Origin: Falsiroseomonas oryzae
GTDB lineage: Bacteria; Pseudomonadota; Alphaproteobacteria; Acetobacterales; Acetobacteraceae
Assembly: GCF_027856955.1 (NCBI RefSeq)
Contig: NZ_JAPSMD010000009.1
Location: forward strand, 1 to 47,006
Length of the DNA stretch: 47,006 bases
Reading direction: 5' to 3'
This document shows positions 8,617-16,771 of the stretch, piece by piece; the first letter of the stretch is position 1; every line of letters starts with the position of its first letter. Both the position numbers and the translations under genes were made by a program. Under the pieces are notes generated by a model. That model ran no database searches. It saw only the letters and a list, made by a program, of their open reading frames with translations, and was not told the origin of the DNA.

Positions 8617-9087
8617 TTGAATTTTTCCGGACAACGTATAAGTTGTCTACCGGTCCCGCCCTTAGCGGGTGGCAAGCTCCCTCCCGGGGAGCATCCGGTG
8701 TCATGGCCGGACCTGGTCGCCGCCTTCGGGCAGGGATCCATAAAGAGAAAGCTGGCCACGGAAGGTCTGCGTCGGTTCGCGCTGATGCTTCGTGCGGCGG
8801 GAGGAAAGTGGCTGTTCGTCGATGGGAGCTTCGCTTCGGGCCGTGAGCGGCCCAGCGATTGGGATGGGTGCTTCCTGAGCGGCGAGATCGATTGGCAAGC
8901 TGTCGATCCTCGGCTCAGGGACATTCAGGCGAACCGAGCCTCTCTGAAGGCGGACTTCAGGTGCGACGTGTTCGCGGCGGAGACCATCAACCGCGAGACC
9001 GGAAAGCCATTCCGCGACTTCTTCCAGCAGGAACGGACGGGAAAGCCGAAGGGCATCCTCGTCCTCGACCTGGAGACGGTGACATGA
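8617..9087 (+). CDS. DUF6932-like protein, first gene of two-gene cassette
   Basis: From about 8670 the product reads GGKLPPGEHPVSWPDLVAAFG, then LMLRAAGGKWLFVDGSF and RPSDWDGCFL. These are the features I associate with DUF6932: an LPPG-H-W entry motif and a DGSF...P-DWDGC centre resembling the GS-x-D signature of minimal nucleotidyltransferases. A nucleotidyltransferase role is an inference. The start is uncertain: TTG 8617 and GTG 8611 are in frame but neither has a ribosome site, and GTG 8698 would remove the conserved N-terminal motif. The stop TGA overlaps the ATG of the next gene (ATGA at 9084-9087), so the two are translationally coupled. A TATAAG at 8637 could be a -10 element. Confidence 0.72.
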   Translation: MNFSGQRISCLPVPPLAGGKLPPGEHPVSWPDLVAAFGQGSIKRKLATEGLRRFALMLRAAGGKWLFVDGSFASGRERPSDWDGCFLSGEIDWQAVDPRLRDIQANRASLKADFRCDVFAAETINRETGKPFRDFFQQERTGKPKGILVLDLETVT

Positions 9088-10499
9088 TCAAGAGCGAACG
9101 CGAGTACGCCATCACGAAGAAGGCGGCTGGAGAGTTCGCCTCCAGCAGGGAGGCGCTGGCCGCCGCCGCTGGCGAGGACGTGGGCCGCCGAGCGGCGTTG
9201 TCCTCCGTTGACGCGCAGTTGGGAGACCTCCGGTCAGAGATGGCCGAGTGGGAACGCCTGCGCGCGGGCGGTGTTCAGGAAATCGACGTCGTTAACTGGG
9301 ACGACCTCCCTAAGGCGCTCATGCGCGCCCGCATCGCCCAGGGACTGACTCAGCAGGAACTGGCGGAGCGACTCGGACTCAAGAAGCAGCAGATCCAGCG
9401 GTGGGAGGACGAGGACTACGAGCACGCCGAGTTCTGGCGGGTTCTCGAGGTCGCAGACGTGCTGGGCCTCTCGTTGACCGGTAAGGCGAAGCTCGCCCAA
9501 CCAACGCGGCCGAACCTCGAAGCCATAAAGGGTTGCGTGAAGCGCGCGGGCATGGATGCCGATTTTGTGGACAGGTGGCTCGTGCCGCGGAACGCTGCGG
9601 ACGATCCCGCTGCTGCAGCAGAGACTGTCGGTGTGCGCCTGAAGGCCATCTGGGGCTTCGGCATTGAGGACATGCTGGCGGCGAACTCGAACGAGACGCT
9701 GCAGTGGAAGGCCGTGGCCAACGCCCGCTTCAAGCGTCCCGCCAATGCAGACCCGAAGGCCGTCACGGCGCAGGAGGGGTTCTCGGCTTGCCTGCTGATG
9801 GCGCTCTGCGACTTGACGGCGAAAGCCAAACAACCAGTGCTTCCGGCCGACCCGGCCGGGATGCGGCGCCTACTGTTTGGCAACCAGCCGCCATCCTTCG
9901 GCAAGGCCCTCGACAGCGTGTGGAAGCTGGGCATCCCCGTTCTTCCGCTCTCGAATAAAGGCGGGTTTCACGGGGCGTGCTATCGCTTCTCGGGCCGTCC
10001 AGCGATCGCGCTGAAGCAGTCCTTGCAGTCCCCGGCCCGGTGGCTCTTCGATCTCACACACGAGCTTGGCCACTTGGTCGAGGACGACGATCCCACGCTC
10101 AGGGTTATCGAGCCGGAGGAGCCGTCCGACGAGCAGGACGCTGATGCCGAGGCGCGTGCGCACGACTTTGCAGCGAAGGTTCTGCTCGGTAGCCACGTCG
10201 ACCACATCTTCACGGAGGTATGGAGGCGAGCGAGGGGTCAGCCTGCGCGACTGAAGCGGGTCACCGCCACTGTGGCCGATGAGTTGAAACTCGATGTCGG
10301 CCTGGTCGCGCAGCATGTCGCATTCCGCGTGCGACGGGAGCACGGCGAGAACTGGTGGGGGGCGGCCCGGAACCTTGAAGCCGCCGCCGAGGCGCCGTTC
10401 GACATCGCCCGGGACGCGCTGCTGCGGCACGTGAAGCTGGACCGCGTAATGGAGCCTGCGCGAGGGATGCTTCTCCAAGTTCTGGATAGGGACGGCTGA
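9084..10499 (+). CDS. HTH-XRE / ImmA-IrrE zinc peptidase, second gene of cassette
   Basis: This 471-residue protein has a helical N-terminus (residues 1-65), an XRE helix-turn-helix at about 78-130 (ARIAQGLTQQELAERLGLKK, IQRWEDEDYEHA), a long middle region, and an ImmA/IrrE-type metallopeptidase domain with zinc motif HELGH at 326-330 and a likely third ligand in DAEARAHDFAAKVLL near 356. Family members with this layout act as repressors or proteolytic antitoxin/anti-repressor factors (ImmA of ICEBs1, IrrE of Deinococcus, HigA-ImmA antitoxins). The four-base overlap with the upstream DUF6932-like gene suggests a two-component toxin-antitoxin, stress or defence unit with the peptidase as regulator. 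The function itself is inferred; the domains are clear. Confidence 0.88.
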   Translation: MIKSEREYAITKKAAGEFASSREALAAAAGEDVGRRAALSSVDAQLGDLRSEMAEWERLRAGGVQEIDVVNWDDLPKALMRARIAQGLTQQELAERLGLKKQQIQRWEDEDYEHAEFWRVLEVADVLGLSLTGKAKLAQPTRPNLEAIKGCVKRAGMDADFVDRWLVPRNAADDPAAAAETVGVRLKAIWGFGIEDMLAANSNETLQWKAVANARFKRPANADPKAVTAQEGFSACLLMALCDLTAKAKQPVLPADPAGMRRLLFGNQPPSFGKALDSVWKLGIPVLPLSNKGGFHGACYRFSGRPAIALKQSLQSPARWLFDLTHELGHLVEDDDPTLRVIEPEEPSDEQDADAEARAHDFAAKVLLGSHVDHIFTEVWRRARGQPARLKRVTATVADELKLDVGLVAQHVAFRVRREHGENWWGAARNLEAAAEAPFDIARDALLRHVKLDRVMEPARGMLLQVLDRDG

Positions 10500-10560
10500 T
10501 CAAGAATTTGGATTGGCCTTGCCGATCGAGTCGAGACGGAGAAACGGCTCCGGTGCTCGA

Positions 10561-10662
10561 CTATCCGGAAGGCCGGCCCGCCCACTTAGCCAAGGGCTGC
10601 CTCGGCTCGGACGTGGGATGGTAGTTGGTCCGCAGGTCCCAGATGTGGTGGTGCGCGTCCAT
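10561..10662 (-). pseudogene. N-terminal fragment of amidohydrolase
   Basis: The frame starts MDAHHHIWDLRTNYHP, the signature N-terminus of amidohydrolase-2/TIM-barrel metal hydrolases (the HxH metal ligands, as in 2-pyrone-4,6-dicarboxylate lactonase relatives). After about 16 residues homology is lost and a stop follows at 10561-10563. It is the last cistron of the TRAP/rpiB/dehydrogenase operon, so the deletion or insertion that brought in the DUF6932/ImmA cassette removed the rest of this gene. Non-functional. Confidence 0.68.
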
Positions 10663-10725
10663 CCGGCAGGGCGGCGCCCTCGCCGGTCGCGAGGTAGCGC
10701 GCGGCCGAAGAGTACATCGCCGCGC

Positions 10726-11607
10726 TCACGGATCCGGCCGGTAGAGCCGGAGGATGGCGGCGCTGTCGGTCATCTCGTTGCCTTGCGCCACGAATTCGTC
10801 GAAGCGGTGCGCGGCGGCCTCGACCAGGGGCAGGTCGGCGCCGAGGTCGTGTGCGAAGGCCTTCACCGCCTTCATATCCTTCAGCAGCTGCCGCGCGTAG
10901 CTCGCCGGCGGGTCGAAGCGGCGTTCCTGCATCTGGGTGTAGATGCGGCGCAGCAGCTCGCTATCGGCGAAGCCGCCCTTGAGGCAGCCAGGCAGGGCCG
11001 CGGCGTCGATGCCCGCCGCCTCGGCCAGCGCGAGCGCCTCGGCCATCAGCACGAAGCCGGTGCCGACGATCGCCTGGTTGATAATCTTGGTGGTCTGCCC
11101 CGCGCCGACCGGGCCCATCCGCGTGATGTTGGCCGCGAGGTCGCCGAGGAGCGCCGCGGCGCGCACCACCTCCTCCTCCGCACCGCCGGCCATGACGGTC
11201 AGCGCGCCGGCGCGCGCCGCATGCGGGCCGCCCGAGACCGGTGCATCCACCCAGCCCATGGCGGCCTGGTCGCGGAGCCTTGCCGCCATCTCCCGCGTCG
11301 TAGCGGGATCGGCGGTGGAGAGATCGACCAGCAGACGCCCCGCGAGGCCGGGGGCGGAGGCGACGCCGCGCTCGCCGAAGACGACGCTGCGCACGGCGTC
11401 GGTATGGAGCACGCAGAGCATAACGACGTCGCTAGCGGCGGCGACCGCGGCAGGGCTCTCCGCCGCCACGGCGCCGTGCGGCACAACGGTCTGCAGGCGC
11501 TCGGGCTCGAGGTTCCAGACGGTGACCTGGCGATGGCCCCGCTCGAGCAGGCGGCGGACCATCGCCTCGCCCATGATGCCGATGCCGATGAAGCCGATTC
11601 GGGTCAT
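10726..11607 (-). CDS. NAD(P)-dependent 3-hydroxyacid dehydrogenase (HIBADH family)
   Basis: A 293-residue beta-hydroxyacid dehydrogenase: Rossmann motif GFIGIGIMGEAM at residues 5-16, substrate-binding DAPVSGG at 121-127, and the catalytic lysine K174 in GAGQTTKIINQ. The family oxidises 3-hydroxyisobutyrate, tartronate semialdehyde, glycerate or four-carbon sugar acids; with an RpiB-type isomerase and TRAP transporter beside it, an acid-sugar pathway is plausible but inferred. The start at 11607 has a strong AGGAGG; the longer open frame upstream overlaps rpiB and is ignored. The gap to rpiB is 17 bp. Confidence 0.9.
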   Translation of the reverse strand: MTRIGFIGIGIMGEAMVRRLLERGHRQVTVWNLEPERLQTVVPHGAVAAESPAAVAAASDVVMLCVLHTDAVRSVVFGERGVASAPGLAGRLLVDLSTADPATTREMAARLRDQAAMGWVDAPVSGGPHAARAGALTVMAGGAEEEVVRAAALLGDLAANITRMGPVGAGQTTKIINQAIVGTGFVLMAEALALAEAAGIDAAALPGCLKGGFADSELLRRIYTQMQERRFDPPASYARQLLKDMKAVKAFAHDLGADLPLVEAAAHRFDEFVAQGNEMTDSAAILRLYRPDP

Positions 11608-11624
11608 GGCGCAGCCTCCTGGCG

Positions 11625-12068
11625 CTACTCGCGCTCGAACTCGGCGAGCTTGGCGACGCGGCGGCGATGGTCCTCGGTCGCGTCGAAGCGCGCCTCGAGG
11701 AAGGCCTTCACCAGGTCGCGCGCGAGCCAGGGGCCGACGATCTGCGCGCCGATGCACATGACGTTCACGTCGTCATGCTCGACGGATTGGTGGGCGGAGT
11801 GGACGTCGTGGCAGACCGCCGCGCGGATGCCGCGCCGCTTGTTGGCCGCGATGGAGGCGCCGACGCCGGTGCCGCAGACCAGCATGCCACGTTCCGCCGC
11901 GCCGGAGGCGACGCGGTCGCAGACGGCGCGTGCGATGTCAGGGAAGTCGACGGGATCGGGCGTGTGGGAGCCGAGGTCCTCCACCTCGTGGTCGAGGGCC
12001 CGGATCACCTCCAGCACCTGCGCCTTCATCGGGAAGCCCGCATGGTCGCAACCGAGCGCGATGCGCAT
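11625..12068 (-). CDS. rpiB: RpiB/LacA/LacB-type sugar-phosphate isomerase
   Basis: A 147-residue protein of normal family length with CDHAG at residues 7-11, the VCGTGVGASIAANK phosphate/active-site loop at 64-77 (catalytic cysteine C65) and VEHDDVNV near 97. It interconverts aldose and ketose phosphates, classically ribose-5-P and ribulose-5-P; paralogues in catabolic operons act on allose-6-P or erythrulose-4-P. Its position between a TRAP transporter and a hydroxyacid dehydrogenase argues for a catabolic paralogue rather than the housekeeping enzyme. It is 16 bp downstream of the large permease gene and co-transcribed. Confidence 0.9.
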   Translation of the reverse strand: MRIALGCDHAGFPMKAQVLEVIRALDHEVEDLGSHTPDPVDFPDIARAVCDRVASGAAERGMLVCGTGVGASIAANKRRGIRAAVCHDVHSAHQSVEHDDVNVMCIGAQIVGPWLARDLVKAFLEARFDATEDHRRRVAKLAEFERE

Positions 12069-12084
12069 CCGCGTGGATCCTTCA

Positions 12085-13359
12085 TCAACGGATCAGCCGC
12101 GGGAGGGCGAGCACCATGTCCTCCCACAGCGTGATGGTGGCGAGGGTGAGCAGCAGAGGCACGTAGAAGGGCACCATCGCCCGCAGCAGTGACCGCATGC
12201 TGATCTGCGCGATGTCGCAGATCAGGAAGAGCGCGAGCCCCATGGGCGGCGTCAGCAGCCCGATCATCAGGTTGAACACGATCAGCAGGCCGAGATGCAC
12301 CGGGTCCACCCCCGCCGCGACCACGGGCGGGGCGATGATCGGCACGATCAGCAGCGTCGCTGTGGTGCTGTCGAGGAACATGCCGGCGACGAAGAAGATG
12401 ATGTTGACCAGCAGCAGCAGCACCAGCCTGTCGTCCGACAGGCCGGCGATGGCGGCGCCGAAGGCCTGCGGGATCTCCTCGATCGCCAGGATCCAGCCGA
12501 ACATCGCCGCCGCCGCCACGATGACCAGGATGGCGGAGGTGTTGCGGGCCGTCAGCAGCGCCGCCTGCAGCACATGCGAGACGGTCATCTCGCGGTACAC
12601 CGCGAAGCCGATCACCAGCACGTAGAGCGCCGCCGCGGCGGCGGCCTCGGTGGGGGTGAAGACGCCGGCCAGCATGCCGCCGATCAGGAAGACCGGCGCC
12701 AGCAGCGCCGGTAGCGCCGGGCCGAGGGCGCGGCCGACCTCGCGCGGCGTCGGCCAGCGTTCCGCCCGCGGATAGCCCGCGCGCAGCGACACCACCGCGG
12801 CGGTCACCATCAGCGCGGCGGTGCAGACCAGCGCCGGCAGGATGCCCGCCATCAGCAGCTGGATGATTGAGACGGAGGTGACGGAGCCGTAGACGATCAG
12901 CGGGATCGAGGGCGGGAAGATCGGCCCGATGATGGCGGAGGAGGCGGTGACGGCCGCCGAGAATGGCGCGTCGAAGCCGCGTTCGCGCATCGCCTTGATC
13001 TCCACCCGCCCGAGCCCGCCGACATCGGCCAGCGCCGCGCCGGAGATGCCGGAGAAGATCAGGCTGGCGAGGATGTTCACCTGCGCCAGCCCGCCATGCA
13101 GCCGCGCGGCCAGGGTGCTGGCGAAGTGGAAGATGCGGTCGGTGATGCCGCTGAGGTTCATCAGGTTGCCGACGAAGATGAAGATCGGCACCGCGACGAG
13201 GGGGAAGCTGTCCAGCGCATAGACGACGCGGCTGGCCAGCAGCGTCGGCGGCAGGCCCTCGATCAGCACATAGGCGATGGAGGGGATCAGCACGGCATAG
13301 ACGACCGGCACGCCCCAGATGAAGAGCACGACGAAGGCGGCGATGACGGCCAGGCCCAT
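12085..13359 (-). CDS. TRAP transporter large permease (DctM family)
   Basis: This 424-residue membrane protein has about a dozen hydrophobic segments and DctM signatures such as NLMNLSGITDRIFHFA, SGISGAALADVGGLG and PPSIPLIVYGSVT near residue 145, plus GMFLDSTTATLL and LLTPPMG. It forms the sodium-driven translocation channel in the inner membrane with the small permease directly upstream. The start ATG 13359 lies 15 bp after the end of dctQ. Substrate is set by the binding protein encoded first in the operon and is unknown. Confidence 0.93.
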   Translation of the reverse strand: MGLAVIAAFVVLFIWGVPVVYAVLIPSIAYVLIEGLPPTLLASRVVYALDSFPLVAVPIFIFVGNLMNLSGITDRIFHFASTLAARLHGGLAQVNILASLIFSGISGAALADVGGLGRVEIKAMRERGFDAPFSAAVTASSAIIGPIFPPSIPLIVYGSVTSVSIIQLLMAGILPALVCTAALMVTAAVVSLRAGYPRAERWPTPREVGRALGPALPALLAPVFLIGGMLAGVFTPTEAAAAAALYVLVIGFAVYREMTVSHVLQAALLTARNTSAILVIVAAAAMFGWILAIEEIPQAFGAAIAGLSDDRLVLLLLVNIIFFVAGMFLDSTTATLLIVPIIAPPVVAAGVDPVHLGLLIVFNLMIGLLTPPMGLALFLICDIAQISMRSLLRAMVPFYVPLLLTLATITLWEDMVLALPRLIR

Positions 13360-13374
13360 CCGCGTATCCCCGAC

Positions 13375-13851
13375 CTACAGCGCCACGGAGCCGCCGTCCT
13401 GCCCCTGGCGCAGACGGCGAAGGTGGAGGATGCCGGCGGCGGCGAAGCCGAAGGCGGCGGCGGCGAGGTAGATCCAGAACGGGATCCTGAGGGTCGGCGT
13501 CATGTTGCGCGGGTTGGCGGCCAGCGCCTCCCAGGTCGCCCAGACCATCAGCCCCGCGGCGGTCGTGCAGGCCAGCCCGATCAGCAGGTCCATGCCGTGG
13601 CGGAGCCGGCCGGGCATGGCCGCCTTCAGCTCCGCCATCACGATGTTCTCGCCCGCCGCGACCACCAGCGGATAGGCGATCCAGACCATCAGGATCATCA
13701 GCATGCGCGTCACCTCCTCCAGCCCCACGATCGGGGCGGCGAAGACGTCGCGCAGCACGATCTGCAGCGCCAGGATCGCGACCAGGCCGAGCAGCAGCGT
13801 CACCGCCACGGCATTGGTCGCGCCGATGAACAGGCGGGCGAGGAGAGCCAA
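13375..13851 (-). CDS. TRAP transporter small permease (DctQ family)
   Basis: A 158-residue protein with four hydrophobic segments (LLGLVAILALQIVLRDVF, MLMILMVWIAYPLVVAAG, the VWATWEALAA region and IYLAAAAFGFAAAGIL), the DctQ pattern. The conserved charged loop after helix 1 (LRDVFAAPIVGLEEVTR) is present. The frame has no ATG near its beginning; TTG at 13851, 11 bp after the binding-protein stop, is the probable start. It couples the binding protein to the DctM channel. Confidence 0.88.
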   Translation of the reverse strand: MALLARLFIGATNAVAVTLLLGLVAILALQIVLRDVFAAPIVGLEEVTRMLMILMVWIAYPLVVAAGENIVMAELKAAMPGRLRHGMDLLIGLACTTAAGLMVWATWEALAANPRNMTPTLRIPFWIYLAAAAFGFAAAGILHLRRLRQGQDGGSVAL

Positions 13852-13862
13852 GAGCCGTGGCC

Positions 13863-14870
13863 TCAGGCGCCGGCCTGGACCTGGCCGATGCGCTCGATCA
13901 GCGGCGTCCAGGACGGGTAGTCGCGGCGGATCTGCGCCAGCACCGCGGTGCGGAAGGCCTCGTTGTCGAGCCCCTCGGCCGGGGTGATCACCGTCATGCC
14001 GCGCCGCTTCAGCTCCTCGACCAACTGCGCGTCCGCCGCCTCGGCCCAGGCGAGGGATTCGTTCGCCTTCTCCTGCAGCGCGGCGGAGACCGCCTGGCGC
14101 TCGTCGGCCGCCAGGCGCTGCCAGGTGCGGTCATGCGCGAAAACCGCGAGCACCGAGAGCATGTGGCCGGTGAGGGAGACGTGCGATTGCACCTCGAAGA
14201 GCTTGTTGGCGTTAATCATGGTGAGCGGGTTCTCCTGCCCGACCACGACGCCGGTCATCAGCGCCGTCGGCAGCTCGGAGACCTCGACCGGCGTCGGCAC
14301 CGCGCTGAAGCCGCGCACCATCGAGACCCAGAGGTCGAGCGGCACGGCGCGGAAGGGGCGGCCGCGCAGGTCCTCGGGCCGGCGGACCGGGAAGCGCGCG
14401 GTGATGTGGCGCGGCCCGCGATACATCCGCCCGACGATCCGCACGCCGGCGGTGCGCACCAGGCGCTCGTTCATCTCCTGCACGACCGGGGAGCGTTCCG
14501 GGTCGGTCGCGGCGAGCGCGTGGCGGCCGTCGCGATAGACATAGGGCGCGTTGAAGACACCGAGCTCGGGGATGAACTTGGTCAGCGAGGCGAATTCGTG
14601 GTGCGCCATGTGGATCGCGCCGCTCTGCACGCCGTCCACCATCTCCGACACGCCGCCGAGCTGGCTGTTACCGAAGACGCGGATGTCGGTGCGGCCGTTG
14701 CTCTTCTGCCGCGCAAGCGCGGCGAGCTCGTCGGCGAAGCGGGTCTGCACGTCGCCGGGGCTGCCGACATGTGCGTAGCGCAGCGTCGCGGCGCGGGCGG
14801 GGCGGGAAAGCAGCGGCAGGATGCCTGCCGCACCGGCGGCCGCCAGGGTCTGGCGTCGAGTGATGGTCAT
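13863..14870 (-). CDS. TRAP transporter substrate-binding protein (DctP family)
   Basis: The 335-residue precursor begins MTITRRQTLAAAGAAGILPL, a twin-arginine (Tat) signal ending near ARA, followed by the DctP fold: LRYAHVGSPGD, SQLGGVSEMVDGVQSGAIHM, then RGPRHI and the conserved arginine region, and VVGQENPLTMINANKLFEVQ. It captures an organic acid in the periplasm for the DctQM permease. It is the first gene of the minus-strand operon running to 10561. ATG 14870 is chosen because the signal peptide begins there; the GGAGG upstream is 11 bases away, slightly long. Ligand unknown. Confidence 0.92.
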   Translation of the reverse strand: MTITRRQTLAAAGAAGILPLLSRPARAATLRYAHVGSPGDVQTRFADELAALARQKSNGRTDIRVFGNSQLGGVSEMVDGVQSGAIHMAHHEFASLTKFIPELGVFNAPYVYRDGRHALAATDPERSPVVQEMNERLVRTAGVRIVGRMYRGPRHITARFPVRRPEDLRGRPFRAVPLDLWVSMVRGFSAVPTPVEVSELPTALMTGVVVGQENPLTMINANKLFEVQSHVSLTGHMLSVLAVFAHDRTWQRLAADERQAVSAALQEKANESLAWAEAADAQLVEELKRRGMTVITPAEGLDNEAFRTAVLAQIRRDYPSWTPLIERIGQVQAGA

Positions 14871-14979
14871 GCGGGCGTTTTCCTCCCCTCCTTGTTGGCT
14901 GCATGCCCGGGGCAGGAGGGACGCCGTCCGGACCGCCTGCCGGGCGGCCGCCACGTGGCGCAGCCCAGCTTATGCCGCA

Positions 14980-15183
14980 TCACGGTAGAGCGGCGCGCGC
15001 ACCGGTCAAGCGCCTGGGCGGGTTCCGCGCGACGAAGTCCAGGATGATGCTGTCCATCAGCAGGGCGAGCGCCGCGTCGGGCCGCTTCTCCGGCTCCGCA
15101 TCCGGGGTGCCGAACAGTGCGGCGACCACCTCGCAGCCGCGCTCCTGCAGGACATGCTCGCGCGTCGCCGGCAGGCCCAGCAC
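14980..15183 (-). pseudogene. Unidentified C-terminal gene fragment
   Basis: A 67-codon frame (GLPATREHVLQERGCEVVAA, then DAALALLMDSIILDFVARNP) with normal GC-rich codon use but an in-frame TAG just upstream of the GTG at 15183, so its 5' part is absent. It looks like the end of a helical protein, perhaps a regulator once placed in front of the TRAP operon, but I do not recognise the family. Low confidence. Confidence 0.3.
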
Positions 15184-15631
15184 GGCGCCGCGCCGCTACA
15201 GGCCCGCGAGGAGGCCGGCTCTATCCTGGCTGCTCACCTCCTCTCTCCTCGCCCTCGTGCACCCGATGCCGTGCGCCCGCCCGCGTGCGCTCCGTCGTCC
15301 GGCCGCCGGCACCCTGGATGGGGCGGCCACGCCGCTTCCGCGGCGCAGAATCTTGGCGCCGCGCTGGCCGCCCAACCGGGGCGCGCGATCGAGAATCGGT
15401 CCGAATGGCTGCCTGACGGCTGGATCGTCCGCAAGCGTCGCGGCCCCGCACGAGAGATCGATACCCGGCGGAAGACGGGCTGACCTGTGGCCGACGGAGT
15501 CGGCCGAGGCCGCGAATGCGGCCCGCCGCGTCGGCGGCGAGCCAGGGCCCGGAGGGCCGCCGGCGTCTGAGGCGGTTATGTAGGCTGTGGATTTCGCGAT
15601 GATTTTCGGGGCATGTCGCGCTTGCTTCGAT
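15184..15631. other. Intergenic stretch, no gene seen
   Basis: About 450 bases. Open frames exist on both strands but show no recognisable protein pattern, ribosome site or conserved context. Near the right end is a small dyad GCTTG-N7-CAAGC (about 15620-15636). Confidence 0.5.
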
Positions 15632-15686
15632 CAAGCAGTTCGAACCACGCGCCGTTGGACAGCCCGCAAACTCATAGTTTTTTTTG

Positions 15687-15985
15687 GATTTTTCTGGACG
15701 TACCAGATCGTCCAAGTCAGCAGGTCCGGAGAGAATTGGCCTTTGGAGAGCGATTTTCGGCTCTCGCCGGTTAGGGGCGGTCAATAGGTCGGCCCAGAAC
15801 GCCCCAGCAAACCTGCCACTCAGCGCGGCGGTCGGTCAGGCGGAGAGCACGGCTCGTATGGGAACTGGCGGAGCGAGACGGATTCGAATCGGGGGTACGC
15901 CGTTCGTTGGTGGCCAGGCCTTGGAATGCGGGTCAGATGCGGACCGTGATGTACTGGCATCGTCGGTTGCGTGTCCCCGCATCCA
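15687..15985. repeat. Att-like module, copy A (direct repeat with 38611-38912)
   Basis: About 300 bases align by eye, with scattered substitutions and small gaps, to 38611-38912 in the same orientation. Weaker similarity continues left to a shared TTCGAACCACG at about 15639 and 38564. The module contains a tRNA-like 3' end and the last codons of a serine recombinase. The final 75 bases (through TACTGGCATCGTCGG) are almost identical between copies. Confidence 0.8.
15866..15889 (-). other. tRNA-Ser-like 3' end, candidate attachment site
   Basis: Read on the minus strand this is TTCGAATCCGTC followed by TCGCTCCGCCA: a T-loop, the 3' side of a T-stem, a seven-base acceptor strand, G73 and CCA, as in bacterial tRNA-Ser. 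The 5' side of the T-stem and the rest of the tRNA are missing, so this is not a tRNA gene. Such 3' ends are classic integration sites. The second copy is at 38792-38815. Attachment function is inferred. Confidence 0.5.
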
Positions 15986-16278
15986 ACGATACCAATACTT
16001 CTCGACCAGATCCAGAACGGCCGTTCCCTCCCAGGGCAACGGCCGTTTTGCTGTTCGGGGCATCGCATGCCCGATCAGCGGCCGGCATCTGCAGGAACGC
16101 CGCCAGGTCGCCCCGCAGGCTCAGCGACACCTCGCCGCGGCGCTCGCCTGGATGGATCAGGATCGCGTCGATCAGCCCGCGCAGCGCCTCGGTCGCAGCC
16201 AGCATCGTCGCTGGGTCCTTCAGCGCCTCCTCCAGCGCCTCGACCTTGCGGCGATACAGCGTAGGCAACTGCGGGTGT
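15933..16278 (-). pseudogene. Serine recombinase C-terminal fragment (type 1)
   Basis: The minus-strand frame reads HPQLPTLYRRKVEALEEALK, then LRGLIDAILIHP and GEVSLSLRGDLAAFL, the C-terminal coiled-coil and tail region of large serine recombinases, and ends DAGTRNRRCQYITVRI, identical to the end of the fragment at 38859. Everything upstream (resolvase catalytic domain, recombinase domain, zinc ribbon) is missing; the break at about 16278 is the junction with an IS3 fragment. The gene once ended about 45 bp from the tRNA-like site, the usual placement next to an att site. Confidence 0.72.
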
Positions 16279-16771
16279 ACACGCGGGAGTGCCTGGCCAT
16301 TGTGGTGGCGCGGCGGCTGACCTCCGACGACGTGCTGCAGGTGCTGACGCATCTGTTCGTCGAACGCGGACCACCGGGGCACCTTCGCTCCGAGAACGGG
16401 CCGGAGTTCGTGGCGAAGGTGGTGCGCGGCTGGCTCTGCCGGCTCGCGGTGACGAGCCTGTTCATCGAGCTCGGCAGCCCTTGGGAGAACGGCTACAGTG
16501 AATCGTTCAACGGCAAGCTGCGGGATGAACTGCTGGACCGGCAGATCTTTCTATTCGCTGCGGGAAGCTGAGGTGCTGATCGAGCGCTGGCGGCGGCACT
16601 ACAACACGATCAGGCCGCACAGCGCGCTGAGCTATCGGCCGCCGGCGCCAGAAGCGGCGTTGCCCTGGCCGTCTGGCCCCGCCTACCCTCCGCTCCGGCA
16701 GGGCCAGACGGCCACGCCAGAAAATGGGTCAAGTCTCTCATAGCCCGTGGTTCCCCAATCAGGGGCAGGTC
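16279..16771 (+). mobile_element. IS3-family transposase 3' fragment, degenerate
   Basis: The frame encodes VYTRECLAIVVARRLTSDDV, SENGPEFVAK, GSPWENGYSESFNGKLRDEL and, after a frameshift, YSLREAEVLIERWRRHYNTI and RPHSALSYRPPAPEA: the second half of an IS3 OrfB. The first catalytic aspartate region is absent, the second aspartate has become glutamate (SENGPEF), and an extra T near 16550 shifts the frame. The sequence ends close to TCAGGGGCAGGTCA at about 16758-16771, which resembles an IS3 terminal repeat. Inactive remnant. Confidence 0.82.

Noticed and set aside
14903-15583. Plus-strand ORF of more than 200 codons between the TRAP operon and the att-like module
   Set aside because: Rich in P, R and A in the manner of a shadow frame, with no ribosome site or motif; a minus-strand fragment at 14980-15183 looks more protein-like.
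15866-15889. Possible complete tRNA-Ser gene on the minus strand
   Set aside because: Only the T-loop to CCA end is present; the 5' half of the T-stem does not pair and no anticodon arm or D arm precedes it.
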